A stretch of DNA of 10,080 bases from a bacterium (GCA_027622355.1 JAQBZT010000082.1:1-10080); one strand, 5' to 3'; counted from the stretch's first letter, positions 1 to 6,769 are shown. Numbers and translations: made by a program. Notes: generated by a model from the letters alone, not told the origin.

Positions 1-897
1 GAACGCGGCCTGGACCTTGGTGTCGATGGCCGGATACTCGGCCCCATAGCGCAGGGCGACATCCCAAGCGTCTCCCTGCGCATGGCTGGTCGAAAATTGG
101 AGCCCCCAGAGTTTCGGGCTGTCGTAGCGGGCACGATCCCGCCGGCTCAAGCCGTCAAAATCATCGTACACCTGCTTGATGGTGGCCACCTTGGCCTTGG
201 TCACGCGGTCGCGGAAACTGATTCCGCCCGCCATATCCTGGATCGCGGAATAGTTGATGACGCTGGTGCCGGAGAGATCGGACTGAGAAGTGCCGTTCGA
301 GGCGGTATCGCCCTGTCCAAGCCATAACCGCCCGAACATCTTGTGATCAAGATAGACCGTCGCATGACGCTCAGTGAAATTGTTCGGGCCCGCTTCACCC
401 GTCTGGTCAATCTCAACGCTCGCGCTGGAGTTAGATTCGAACTGCACCTCGAAGAGCCCCCCCGCCGAGAGATTCTTGTCCAGCTGCGCCTTGCCGACAA
501 AGCGGACACGCGTGGAGGAGTTGTCGTTATCCACGTGAAAGAGTTCCGCCTCCGTCCCATCGTCAACATACAATCCGCCCCGGTTTATCTGGCCCGAGAT
601 TTCAAGCTTTACCTTGTCGTTTCCAGAGTGGACCGTTTTTGAGGGTGTGGAAGAAGACGCGGGAGTCGCTTTTTGCGGAGCTGAAAGTGGGGAGGAGGCA
701 TTCCCGCTGGACGAGCTTCTTTCCTTGCCCCGGACAAGCCGCATTAATTCTTCCACACTCTTTGATAATTTTTCCACTTTTTCAGACAATCGTTTGTTTT
801 CCACCTTCAGCTGTTCCAGTTCATTTGCTTCTGCGCCCTGGTAGGGATACAGCACGAGTCCCAGGAGTAGGCCAGCCAGCCCGACGTATTTTCGCAT
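1..897 (-). CDS. Outer-membrane porin with N-terminal coiled coil (partial, C-terminus beyond left edge)
   Basis: Reading the minus strand from ATG at 897 gives 299 codons with no stop before the window edge. Residues 1-24 form a signal peptide (MRKYVGLAGL, then a Leu-rich core, ending GAEA), so the product is exported. Residues 25-55 are a coiled coil with Leu every seven residues (L30, L37, L44, L51) and Asn34 at a core position. A Ser/Pro/Thr-rich linker (about 56-90) follows. From about residue 96 (VKLEISGQINRGG) alternating polar/hydrophobic strands with many Gly, Asp and Asn resemble Gram-negative trimeric porins; FGRLWLGQGDTAS near 188-200 is typical of that group. The expected role is passive diffusion of small solutes across the outer membrane; the substrate cannot be read. 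An AGGAG lies 13 nt upstream, which is rather far. The gene follows dtxR-hemP on the same strand after 146 nt, so iron- or metal-linked expression is possible but inferred. Porin class is fairly sure, subfamily is not. Confidence 0.8.
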   Translation of the reverse strand, partial: MRKYVGLAGLLLGLVLYPYQGAEANELEQLKVENKRLSEKVEKLSKSVEELMRLVRGKERSSSSGNASSPLSAPQKATPASSSTPSKTVHSGNDKVKLEISGQINRGGLYVDDGTEAELFHVDNDNSSTRVRFVGKAQLDKNLSAGGLFEVQFESNSSASVEIDQTGEAGPNNFTERHATVYLDHKMFGRLWLGQGDTASNGTSQSDLSGTSVINYSAIQDMAGGISFRDRVTKAKVATIKQVYDDFDGLSRRDRARYDSPKLWGLQFSTSHAQGDAWDVALRYGAEYPAIDTKVQAAF

Positions 898-914
898 GTT
901 CTTTTTTTTTCTCC

Positions 915-1043
915 TATTTTCTTTCGGGTTGTGAGGGATGACGCATCTCCCGTCCGGAGCGTGCGTCTCGGTCCGCCTTTTCCCATAGCTGGCTGGCCTC
1001 GTCGAAGGTTTGTGCTGACGTGGGATAGGCGGTGAGCGACAAG
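915..1043 (-). other. Possible 42-codon small ORF in the hemP-porin gap
   Basis: Starting from TTG at 1042, an open frame of 42 codons ends at TAG 915-917, just before the porin Shine-Dalgarno. The peptide begins MSLTAYPTSAQTFDEASQ and continues with charged residues (LWEKADRDARSG). Its composition looks protein-like, and YPTSAQ resembles the end of a signal peptide. It lacks a convincing ribosome binding site and has no ATG start, and I recognise no family. It could be a remnant, a leader peptide or chance. Otherwise the gap shows no stem-loop plus T-run terminator. Confidence 0.2.
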
Positions 1044-1223
1044 TTATTTTTTCAGAATCAATTTCCCGTTCCGCGTTTTTTCCAATAAATATTCCTCGCC
1101 CTCGTGCCGGATGACGGCGGCAGGGGAGCCGGCCAGAAGCTCGCTGGCTTCCAGGACCGGCTTCCCCTGCCAGGAGAAGCCGACCGAAAGGAGGGCGACG
1201 GATACCTTGGTTTCGTTTTTCAC
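1044..1223 (-). CDS. hemP: HemP/HmuP-type small protein
   Basis: This 59-codon gene starts with GTG at 1223 and ends with TAA at 1044-1046. The C-terminal half carries the HemP family signature: S-E-L-L-x-G (residues 28-32), V-I-R-H-E-G-E-E-Y (37-45) and a T-R-N-G-K-L-I-L-K-K terminus (50-59). Family members are 50-80 residues long and end in this same Lys-rich stretch. HemP/HmuP genes usually sit in haem-uptake loci; in rhizobia HmuP helps activate haem receptor transcription. No haem transporter is visible here. The gene begins 2 nt after the dtxR stop, and its AGGAG (1233-1237, 9 nt before GTG) lies inside the dtxR coding end, so translational coupling is likely. GTG is the only in-frame start before the conserved region. 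The N-terminal 25 residues are hydrophobic and not family-typical. Family assignment is strong; the role is inferred. Confidence 0.85.
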   Translation of the reverse strand: MKNETKVSVALLSVGFSWQGKPVLEASELLAGSPAAVIRHEGEEYLLEKTRNGKLILKK

Positions 1224-1225
1224 CT

Positions 1226-1807
1226 CTATGATCTCCTGCCGTGGATAGGCAAAATCTGGGGGTGCGTCATCCGGGAAGTATTCGGCGGCGCATCCTTCCC
1301 CGCGAGCGCATCGTCACAGTTGAAAGAACAGCTCGGGCAGGTATCCTCTCCCTCGCACGCGCGCCGGAAGGCCTGGAAGGCTTCGAGCGCCTTGAAATTT
1401 TTCTGGTCTTCGAAAAAACGGAGGAGATCCAGAATGCGGTCCATCGTGTTGCCGCTCACGTAGTGTTCCATCAGGCAGGCGTCAACGAGGGCCTGCTTCC
1501 CGTCCACGCCGAGGATGTCGGAGAGAAACTGGATCAGGATGGCGAATTTTCCCGAAACCCCGCGGGCCTGGCGCTCGCCCGCTTCGGTGAGGAGAACGTT
1601 TTCGTACACGCGGTGTTGCACCATGCCGCTTGCGTGGAGCGTCTTGAGGGCTGCGGAAACGGCGGGTTTGGCGACGCCGAGCTGTTGGGCGATGTCGGTC
1701 ACGCGCGCATATCCTTTCTCCTCGATCAGCTCATAGATTGCCCGGAGGTAATGCTCCAGGCTCGGGGAAAGGGACGGCTCGGGTTTGCGGGTCTTTTGCG
1801 GCGTCAT
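1226..1807 (-). CDS. DtxR/MntR-family metal-dependent transcriptional regulator
   Basis: This is a 193-residue product from ATG at 1807. An in-frame TTG at 1813 is possible, but AAGGAG (1815-1820) sits 7 nt before the ATG and supports it. Residues 15-75 form the winged helix-turn-helix; the segment LIEEKGYARVTDIAQQLGV closely resembles MntR. The dimerisation domain follows (about 76-135), with C-x-x-E-H in ACLMEH (about residues 110-115) matching the DtxR primary ligands Cys102, Glu105 and His106. However, the His of the usual R/K-H-x-L-L motif is Phe here (SGKFAILIQFL), and the residue equivalent to DtxR Met10/MntR Asp8 is His. After residue 150 there is a Cys cluster (C-x5-C-P-x-C-x3-C) and a basic tail, with no SH3/FeoA domain. 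It probably represses genes when Fe or Mn is bound; which metal is unclear. It is first in a probable operon with hemP and perhaps the porin, and has candidate operator palindromes upstream. Confidence 0.88.
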   Translation of the reverse strand: MTPQKTRKPEPSLSPSLEHYLRAIYELIEEKGYARVTDIAQQLGVAKPAVSAALKTLHASGMVQHRVYENVLLTEAGERQARGVSGKFAILIQFLSDILGVDGKQALVDACLMEHYVSGNTMDRILDLLRFFEDQKNFKALEAFQAFRRACEGEDTCPSCSFNCDDALAGKDAPPNTSRMTHPQILPIHGRRS

Positions 1808-1814
1808 GGCCAAG

Positions 1815-1820
1815 CTCCTT
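1815..1820 (-). promoter_or_regulatory. Ribosome binding site that fixes the regulator start
   Basis: AAGGAG on the minus strand is 7 nt before ATG 1807. It is only about 1 nt before the alternative TTG at 1813, so the ATG is the better start. Confidence 0.7.
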
Positions 1821-1871
1821 CTCGTTGCCCTCAGGTCCGTACGATGAGGCGGGGCAAAACTTTATTTGGCG

Positions 1872-1900
1872 AGATTAACAAAGTTAACTTAAATTAACAA
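1872..1900 (-). promoter_or_regulatory. Candidate promoter and autoregulatory operator of the dtxR-type gene
   Basis: On the minus strand a -35-like TTGTTA (1895-1900) and a -10-like TAATCT (1872-1877) are 17 nt apart, giving a leader of about 58 nt before the regulator ATG. Both hexamers are only partial matches. The near-perfect 16-bp palindrome GTTAACTTAAATTAAC (1883-1898, seven of eight pairs) fills the spacer and touches the -35. An overlapping 13-bp perfect palindrome TTAACAAAGTTAA lies at 1875-1887. Regulators of the DtxR/MntR family bind roughly 19-bp AT-rich palindromes over their own promoters, so autoregulation is a reasonable inference. The sequence does not match the classical DtxR box. 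Confidence 0.45.
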
Positions 1901-1924
1901 TACTTTTTTGCGTTTTTTTACTGG

Positions 1925-1946
1925 AAATTTATCTATCCATAAATTT
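1925..1946. repeat. Perfect 8-bp inverted repeat in AT-rich intergenic DNA
   Basis: AAATTTAT (1925-1932) and ATAAATTT (1939-1946) are perfect inverted copies around a 6-nt CTATCC spacer. It lies 27 nt past the DUF3108 stop and upstream of the regulator promoter. There is no adjacent T-run in either direction and the stem has no G-C pairs, so an operator is more likely than an intrinsic terminator. Confidence 0.5.
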
Positions 1947-1972
1947 GTATGTTAATCAGATGGTTATGATGA

Positions 1973-2872
1973 TTATTTCGTATCGAACTTGAAGTTCTTG
2001 GAAGGGGAGACGCGCTTATCATCCACGATTTTTGTTGTCGGTCTCCAGGATTTCGCTTCAAACCGGGGGGGGTGGCGGAGCGAGCCCGATGGAAGGCCCT
2101 GGGTTTTGACCAGATGGGCGATGAAGGGGCCGATCACGGTGGTGCTCTCGAGGCGGATGGGAACGTGCAGCGGATCGGTGGTGACCCAGATCCAGACCCG
2201 GCCCCGGCGCCGGAAGAAGCTGTCGCCCTTCAGCTCCGGCTCAACCAGGTAGGTGTCCATCGGCCCCCAGAGGGATTCCAGCTTCTCCTGCCGGACAACC
2301 CGGACGCGGACCCGCCAGTTCCGCTTGCTGTCGAAAACGGGGATCTCGAAATTCTGACCGGGCTTCAGGCCCCGGGCGCGCACCTTGTAGAAGGCGCTGA
2401 GAGCGTCCTGCACATCTCCCGGCGTCTCATAGTGCCGTGGCGGGCGCCCCGCGCGGACGTAGGTGGCTTTCTTCCCATCGAACGTATACCACTTTTGGCT
2501 TTGATATTGACCCTGATGCTGGCGAAGCTCCAGCCGGTAGCTTGAGAGGCGCTTGGCGTCCACATAGCTCTCCGCCGAATCCCGCACGCGGAACACCCGA
2601 TCGAGCCAGCCGATGGTGTGGGTTGTTGCCCGGTACCGCAGGACTTTTTTGTGATTCCAGAGAAAGGGCCCTTCGACCGAGAGGAGGGTTTGGGCCACCG
2701 ACATCCGTCCCCAGCGAAGCTCGAAGGTGAGGACCTCGCCCCCGCGAAAGTGCGCGGGAGGGGAGTTGGCGGGAGCTACCGCGCCCACGGCGTGGGCGGC
2801 CAGCCCGATCGTCAGCCCGGCCGCGCAAAACGCGCCCTGGGCCCACGTCCATCCCCGCCGTCGAAGACTCAA
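1973..2872 (-). CDS. DUF3108 family exported protein
   Basis: The product has 299 residues from TTG at 2872. The start overlaps the preceding kinase stop (TTGA shared), and GGAG at 2881-2884 lies 8 nt upstream. The reading frame stays open to 3319, but that stretch is antisense-like shadow of the kinase gene. Residues 1-33 are a signal peptide: MSLRRRGW, a hydrophobic core and AVGAVA at the end. The mature part matches the DUF3108 pattern: GEVLTFELRWG near 45-55, VQDALSAFYKVR at 154-165, LKPGQNFEIPVFD at 169-181, then WVTTDPLHVPIRLEST (229-243) and a final L-V near 254. These are beta-rich periplasmic or outer-membrane-associated proteins of unknown function. A basic 40-residue C-terminal extension follows. 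It is the last gene of the pyk-ROK-DUF3108 unit, and translational coupling is likely. Its tie to carbon metabolism is positional only. Confidence 0.82.
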   Translation of the reverse strand: MSLRRRGWTWAQGAFCAAGLTIGLAAHAVGAVAPANSPPAHFRGGEVLTFELRWGRMSVAQTLLSVEGPFLWNHKKVLRYRATTHTIGWLDRVFRVRDSAESYVDAKRLSSYRLELRQHQGQYQSQKWYTFDGKKATYVRAGRPPRHYETPGDVQDALSAFYKVRARGLKPGQNFEIPVFDSKRNWRVRVRVVRQEKLESLWGPMDTYLVEPELKGDSFFRRRGRVWIWVTTDPLHVPIRLESTTVIGPFIAHLVKTQGLPSGSLRHPPRFEAKSWRPTTKIVDDKRVSPSKNFKFDTK

Positions 2873-3813
2873 GAGGTGCTCTCCATGAAGGGCTGGATTG
2901 CGCCCCGCACGCCCGCCCAGCCGCCCAGGGCGCCCGTCTTCACCTGCGCGGCCCGGTGGGCGGCCTCGAACGCCTGACTTTCCCACGCCGCCCGCGCAGG
3001 GGTCATCAAGAGTTCGCCGGCCCGGACAAGGCCGCCGGTCAGGACGATGCACTCGGGATTCAAGAGATTCATGATGCTGGCCAATCCCACGCCCAGCATG
3101 CGGCCCGCCCGCTCCCATAGAGCCCGGGCCTGCGCGTCGCCCGATTGGGCGAGTTCCGCCAATCCTTCGGGGGTGCGGGGCGTGAGTTTCGCGATCGGAC
3201 TTCCGGGCGATGTGCGGGCCAGCTCCTCGGCGTCCCGGAGAAGCGCCCAGCCGGATACGCAGGCCTCCAGACATCCGCGCGCGCCGCAGTGACACGCCGG
3301 ACCCTCCGCCTGAACGCACATGTGACCAATCTCGCCGGCGATTCGCGCCGCGCCCTCCCAGAGCTTTCCGCCGAGAACGATGCCGCCGCCGATGCCCGTC
3401 CCCAGGGTGAGGAGAACCATGCTTCCGGTGCCGGCTCCCGCGCCCGCGTGGTACTCCCCCAGCGCGGCCGCGTTGGCATCGTTCATCATCGCCGCGGGTA
3501 CGCCGGGAAAGTGCTCGCGCAGAGCATTCAGCAAGGGAAAGTTCGTCAGCTGCGGGATGTTGGGCGATTCAATGACACGGCCGGAGGTCAGATCGAGAAC
3601 GCCTGCGACGCCGATGCCCAGGCCCGCCGGCGCATCGCCGCCCAGAAGTTCTTCCGCGCACCGGGCCAGAGCGTCCACCATGGAGCCGGCGCCCGGGCGG
3701 CCGGCGGTGTCCATCTGCGCTTCCGCCTCCCGGTCGCCCGCGGCCGTGAAGCGGGCGATCTTGGCGTAGGTGCCTCCCAGATCGATCCCCAGGAGTGGGC
3801 CATCCCCGGCCAT
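2869..3813 (-). CDS. ROK-family sugar kinase (glucokinase-like)
   Basis: This 314-residue cytoplasmic kinase is of usual length for ROK sugar kinases. Residues 10-17 (IDLGGTYA) are the phosphate-binding loop. The NDAN motif at 111-114 contains the catalytic Asp112. LLTLGTGIGGGIV (134-146) is the second nucleotide-binding region. E161-I-G-H164 binds the sugar, and C174-x-C-G-x-x-G-C181-L-E183 is the ROK zinc motif. ATP-dependent phosphorylation of glucose to glucose-6-phosphate is most likely; mannose, fructose or N-acetyl sugars cannot be excluded from sequence alone. There is no N-terminal DNA-binding domain, so it is a kinase rather than a ROK repressor. ATG 3813 lies 1 nt after the pyruvate kinase stop, with GGAGG (3823-3827) inside that gene 9 nt upstream. 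This indicates one mRNA and probable coupling. Confidence 0.9.
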   Translation of the reverse strand: MAGDGPLLGIDLGGTYAKIARFTAAGDREAEAQMDTAGRPGAGSMVDALARCAEELLGGDAPAGLGIGVAGVLDLTSGRVIESPNIPQLTNFPLLNALREHFPGVPAAMMNDANAAALGEYHAGAGAGTGSMVLLTLGTGIGGGIVLGGKLWEGAARIAGEIGHMCVQAEGPACHCGARGCLEACVSGWALLRDAEELARTSPGSPIAKLTPRTPEGLAELAQSGDAQARALWERAGRMLGVGLASIMNLLNPECIVLTGGLVRAGELLMTPARAAWESQAFEAAHRAAQVKTGALGGWAGVRGAIQPFMESTS

Positions 3814-3814
3814 C

Positions 3815-5230
3815 TCAGATGACCTCCGTCAGGATGACCCTTCCTCTGCTGACGTCGGCGCCGAAGGGATAGCCTGCGCACATGACGGCGTAGTGACCCT
3901 CGGCGGCGAGTTCTTCCTCCAGCAGCCGCGCCCGGACATGCTCGAGAATTTTCTCCGGGGGAAGGCGGTGTGCGAGCTTCCAGGGGATAACGCCCCAGGA
4001 GAGGTTGAGGCGGCGCACAGCCTGGTCGGAGGTGCTGAGCGCCAACACGAGTTGCTCGGGGCGGTGGCGAACGATGCGCCGGGGGGTATCGCCCGAGTCG
4101 GTGGGCGCGATGATCACAGCGGCGTCAAGCTGATCGGCGAGAAGTACCGCCGAGTGGGCGATGGATCGGCCCAGGTCATGGCTCTCCAGCCTGGGTCTTC
4201 TCAGGCGAACCTGGCTGGTCTCGAAAATGGACTCTTCGGCCACATGGGCGATCCGCGCCATCATCCGGGTAACCGCATCGGGGTGCTCCCCGACCGCGGT
4301 TTCCTCGCTCAGCATGACAGCGTCGGTTCCGTCGAGTATGGCGTTCGCCACATCGCCCGCCTCGGCCCGCGTCGGGCGCGCCGCCGTGACCATGGAGAGA
4401 AGCATCTCGGTGGCGGTGATGACCGGTTTTCCCTGCTGGTTCGAGTAGGCGATGATCTGTTTTTGAACGCGGGGGACGTTCTCGAGCGGAATCTCGATTC
4501 CCAAATCCCCGCGTGCCACCATCACGCCGTCGGCGGCATCGATGATCTCCTCCAGGTTCTTGACCGCCTCGCGCATCTCCATTTTCGCGATGATGGGCGT
4601 CTGGCCCTTGCGGGCGCGGATTTCATTTTGGCAATAGACGATGTCGGCGGCGGAGCGGACGAAGGAAAAGCCGAAAAAATCGACATTCTCCTTCACGCCG
4701 AAGGCGATGTCTTTCAGATCCTTCTGGGTCAGCGGCGGGATATCGAGCACGGAGTCCGGCATGTTCACCCCGGCGCGGTCCTTCAGCGGCCCGCCGGCGA
4801 TCACCCGGCAGGTCACCTCCTCGTGGCCCGGCTCAATGACCTCCATCTGCAGCTTCCCGTCCCAGATCATCACCCGGTGTCCCTTTAGGAGGGCGGGGAG
4901 CAGATCGGGCCGGTTGACGGAAAGTTGCTTGTCGGTTCCGACGATGCTGCGGTTGACCAGCCTCACGAGGCCGCCCTCGCGCAGGGCCGCGCCCTTCTGC
5001 ACGGTTTCGAGGCGGAATTTGGGGCCGGCCAGATCGGCCAAAATGGCGATGGGCGCATTTTCCTCGGCGGACACCTTGCGAATGCGGTGGATCGTTGCCC
5101 GGTGTTCGGCGTGGGTGCCGTGGGAGAAATTGATGCGCGCAACGTTCATTCCGGCGCGAATCATGGCGCGCAGCATGGAGGTGCGCCGGCTGGCAGGGCC
5201 CAGGGTACATACGATTTTGGTGCGGCGCAT
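3815..5230 (-). CDS. pyk: Pyruvate kinase
   Basis: This enzyme transfers phosphate from phosphoenolpyruvate to ADP, making pyruvate and ATP, the last step of glycolysis. The 471-residue length is normal and there is no extra C-terminal PEP-utiliser domain. It opens with RRTKIVCTLGPAS. Substrate and cation residues R32, N34 and S36 lie in ARINFSHG; D66 lies in ADLAGPKFR. Catalytic K216 and E218 are in IIAKMEMRE, and the metal ligand D242 is in VARGDLGIEIP. RPTRAEAGDVANAILDGTD (285-303) is near invariant. MLSEETAVG replaces the MLSGETA form, as in several bacterial subgroups. K71 in GPKFR is the residue linked to K+-independent pyruvate kinases; the K+-dependent type has Glu there. Residues about 345-471 are the C-terminal domain. 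AAGGA is 7 nt before ATG 5230, and a promoter lies upstream. It is the first gene of a three-gene unit with the ROK kinase and DUF3108 protein. Confidence 0.97.
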   Translation of the reverse strand: MRRTKIVCTLGPASRRTSMLRAMIRAGMNVARINFSHGTHAEHRATIHRIRKVSAEENAPIAILADLAGPKFRLETVQKGAALREGGLVRLVNRSIVGTDKQLSVNRPDLLPALLKGHRVMIWDGKLQMEVIEPGHEEVTCRVIAGGPLKDRAGVNMPDSVLDIPPLTQKDLKDIAFGVKENVDFFGFSFVRSAADIVYCQNEIRARKGQTPIIAKMEMREAVKNLEEIIDAADGVMVARGDLGIEIPLENVPRVQKQIIAYSNQQGKPVITATEMLLSMVTAARPTRAEAGDVANAILDGTDAVMLSEETAVGEHPDAVTRMMARIAHVAEESIFETSQVRLRRPRLESHDLGRSIAHSAVLLADQLDAAVIIAPTDSGDTPRRIVRHRPEQLVLALSTSDQAVRRLNLSWGVIPWKLAHRLPPEKILEHVRARLLEEELAAEGHYAVMCAGYPFGADVSRGRVILTEVI

Positions 5231-5283
5231 GATTTTTTCCTTGAAAGTCGGATGTCAACGTCTCTTGGTGGTCCGGCCCTTGT

Positions 5284-5289
5284 ATTATA
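5284..5289 (-). promoter_or_regulatory. Likely -10 element for the pyk-ROK-DUF3108 unit
   Basis: A perfect TATAAT on the minus strand lies 53 nt before the pyk ATG, implying a leader of about 47 nt. The region 16-18 nt further upstream (TCCCTA) does not resemble TTGACA, so an activator or a non-consensus -35 may be involved. The gap from the glycerate kinase stop to pyk is 104 nt, so the two may be separately or partly co-transcribed. Confidence 0.55.
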
Positions 5290-5334
5290 CCTCTTTCAGA
5301 GACTTATAGGGAGGCGAGGAAAAACGGCGGCGCT

Positions 5335-6675
5335 TCAGCGAACAAGAAGGACGGCCATGTCCATCACGTTGGTCCCGGTCGGCCCGGTCGTGATGAGGCT
5401 CTCCGTTTGTTGAAACAACCCATGGCTGTCGTTATTCGCGAGAAACGCCGAGGGCGCCAGACGGCGGGCGATCGCCCGTGGGATCGTGTCCCCGTCCACA
5501 AAAGCGCCCGCCGCGGGTGTGGGGCCGTCCCGGCCGTCGGTTCCGGCGGCGAGGAGGCAGACTCCCGCCCGATCCTTCATCTCGAGGGCAAAGGAGAGTG
5601 CCAGTTCCTGGTTTCTTCCGCCGCGTCCACGGCCCTGCACGGTGACCGTGGTTTCTCCGCCGGCGAGGAGGCAGGCGGGACGGCGGAAAGGGCCTTTGCC
5701 GTCCTTCATCTCCCTGGCGATGGCGGCGAGGAAGCGGCCGGCCTCGCGCGCCTCCCCCTCGAGGGATCGGGTGAGAATCCGGGGGCGGTAGCCGAGCGAG
5801 CGGGCCTTTGCGGCGGCGGCCTGCAGGGCGTCTCCGTTGCGGGCGGCGCACACATGGTGGATGCGGGCGAGGGCGTGGTCGGAGGGAGAGGGCGTCTCGG
5901 GGATTTTTCCGGCACTGCCCGCCGAGATGCGCCGGCGGACGCGCGCGGGGATCTTCGTCCAGACGCGGAATTCCTTCATGTATTTTTGGGCGTCCGCGAA
6001 GGTGGAGGGATCGCCGCAAGCGGGTCCCGAGGCGATGGTGTCGGGGCGATCGCCCACCACGTCGGAGATGTAGAGCACGAGTCCCCGGGCGGGGGCGATG
6101 CGTTTTCCGAGTTGTCCCCCCTTGAGAGTGGACAGATGCTTGCGGACGCAGTTGAGCACATCGATCGGCGCGCCCGCCCGCAGGAGAAGCGCGGTTGTCT
6201 TTTTCTTGTCGGCGAGGGTGAGGCCCTCTGCCGGGGCCGTGAGGAGGGCCGAGCCCCCGCCCGAGAGCAGGAGGAGGAGGACATCCTCCGGCCCGGCTTC
6301 TTCCGTCCAGCGGGCGATCTCCCGGGCGGCGCGCACGCCCGCCGCGTCGGGGATCGGGTGTGCGGCCTCGCGTACTTCCACGCGGCGGCAGGGGAGCGCC
6401 CCACCCACCGGGACGACGATGAGGCCGCCCGCGATGCGGCGCCCCAGCACGTTCTCTGCGCCGCGCGCCATGAGCGGGGCCGCCTTTCCGGCGCCGATGA
6501 GGATGATCCGTCCCGCGGGGGAGAGGGGGATCCGCGCCTTGCCGCAGATCAGCCGCTCGGCGCGGGCGGTGCGCTCGATGCGGAGGACGGCTTCGACCGC
6601 CCGGGCGGGATGAACGGCATCAAGCCCGGCCCGGAAGATGGATTCCGCATGTTTTCGAAGCTGCGTTTTTCGCAT
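5335..6675 (-). CDS. Glycerate 2-kinase, DUF4147/MOFRL family
   Basis: The product phosphorylates D-glycerate to 2-phosphoglycerate using ATP, feeding glycerate from serine, glyoxylate or sugar-acid breakdown into lower glycolysis. From ATG 6675 it has 446 residues, typical for the family. Residues 1-240 form the DUF4147 domain, with ILIGAGKAA (58-66), LLSGGGSALL (136-145), NCVRKHLSTLKGGQL (175-189) and ISDVVGDRPDTIASGP (203-218). The C-terminal MOFRL domain shows AGGETTVTVQGRGRGGRNQE (338-357), AAGTDGRDGPTPAAGA (376-391) and GPTGTNVMD at the end (431-439). The frame is open up to an ATG at 6771, but that ATG overlaps the probable -10 and the family begins near the chosen start. The ribosome binding site is weak. 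It is divergent from the AcoX-like gene and upstream of pyk; enolase would connect the two reactions but is not in the window. Confidence 0.93.
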   Translation of the reverse strand: MRKTQLRKHAESIFRAGLDAVHPARAVEAVLRIERTARAERLICGKARIPLSPAGRIILIGAGKAAPLMARGAENVLGRRIAGGLIVVPVGGALPCRRVEVREAAHPIPDAAGVRAAREIARWTEEAGPEDVLLLLLSGGGSALLTAPAEGLTLADKKKTTALLLRAGAPIDVLNCVRKHLSTLKGGQLGKRIAPARGLVLYISDVVGDRPDTIASGPACGDPSTFADAQKYMKEFRVWTKIPARVRRRISAGSAGKIPETPSPSDHALARIHHVCAARNGDALQAAAAKARSLGYRPRILTRSLEGEAREAGRFLAAIAREMKDGKGPFRRPACLLAGGETTVTVQGRGRGGRNQELALSFALEMKDRAGVCLLAAGTDGRDGPTPAAGAFVDGDTIPRAIARRLAPSAFLANNDSHGLFQQTESLITTGPTGTNVMDMAVLLVR

Positions 6676-6769
6676 TTGACCGCCCCGGCGGGTGTGCTGG
6701 GCCGGAGGTGTCCGGCACATCGCCTGGCAACTCGAACCAAGGTATTGTGGAGGATGCGCTCCGGGCGAC

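Noticed and set aside
898..915. The T-run on the plus strand as a terminator
   Set aside because: No GC-rich stem precedes it. On the minus strand it is an A-rich spacer between the ribosome binding site and ATG of the porin.
2873..3319. An N-terminal extension of the DUF3108 protein by 149 codons
   Set aside because: It lies inside the ROK kinase in another frame. The signal peptide begins at TTG 2872 with its own ribosome binding site.
3770..4888. A 372-codon plus-strand frame opposite pyruvate kinase
   Set aside because: It has shadow-like composition and no motif, while the minus strand is unmistakably pyruvate kinase.
5250..5256. A TTGACA-like -35 just before pyk on the minus strand
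   Set aside because: The matching -10 would fall on the ribosome binding site and start codon of pyk. The TATAAT at 5284-5289 is a better promoter element.
5305..5345. A terminator after glycerate kinase (short CGCT/AGCG arms followed by a T-run)
   Set aside because: The stem is only 4 bp with a 2-nt loop, too weak to support a call.
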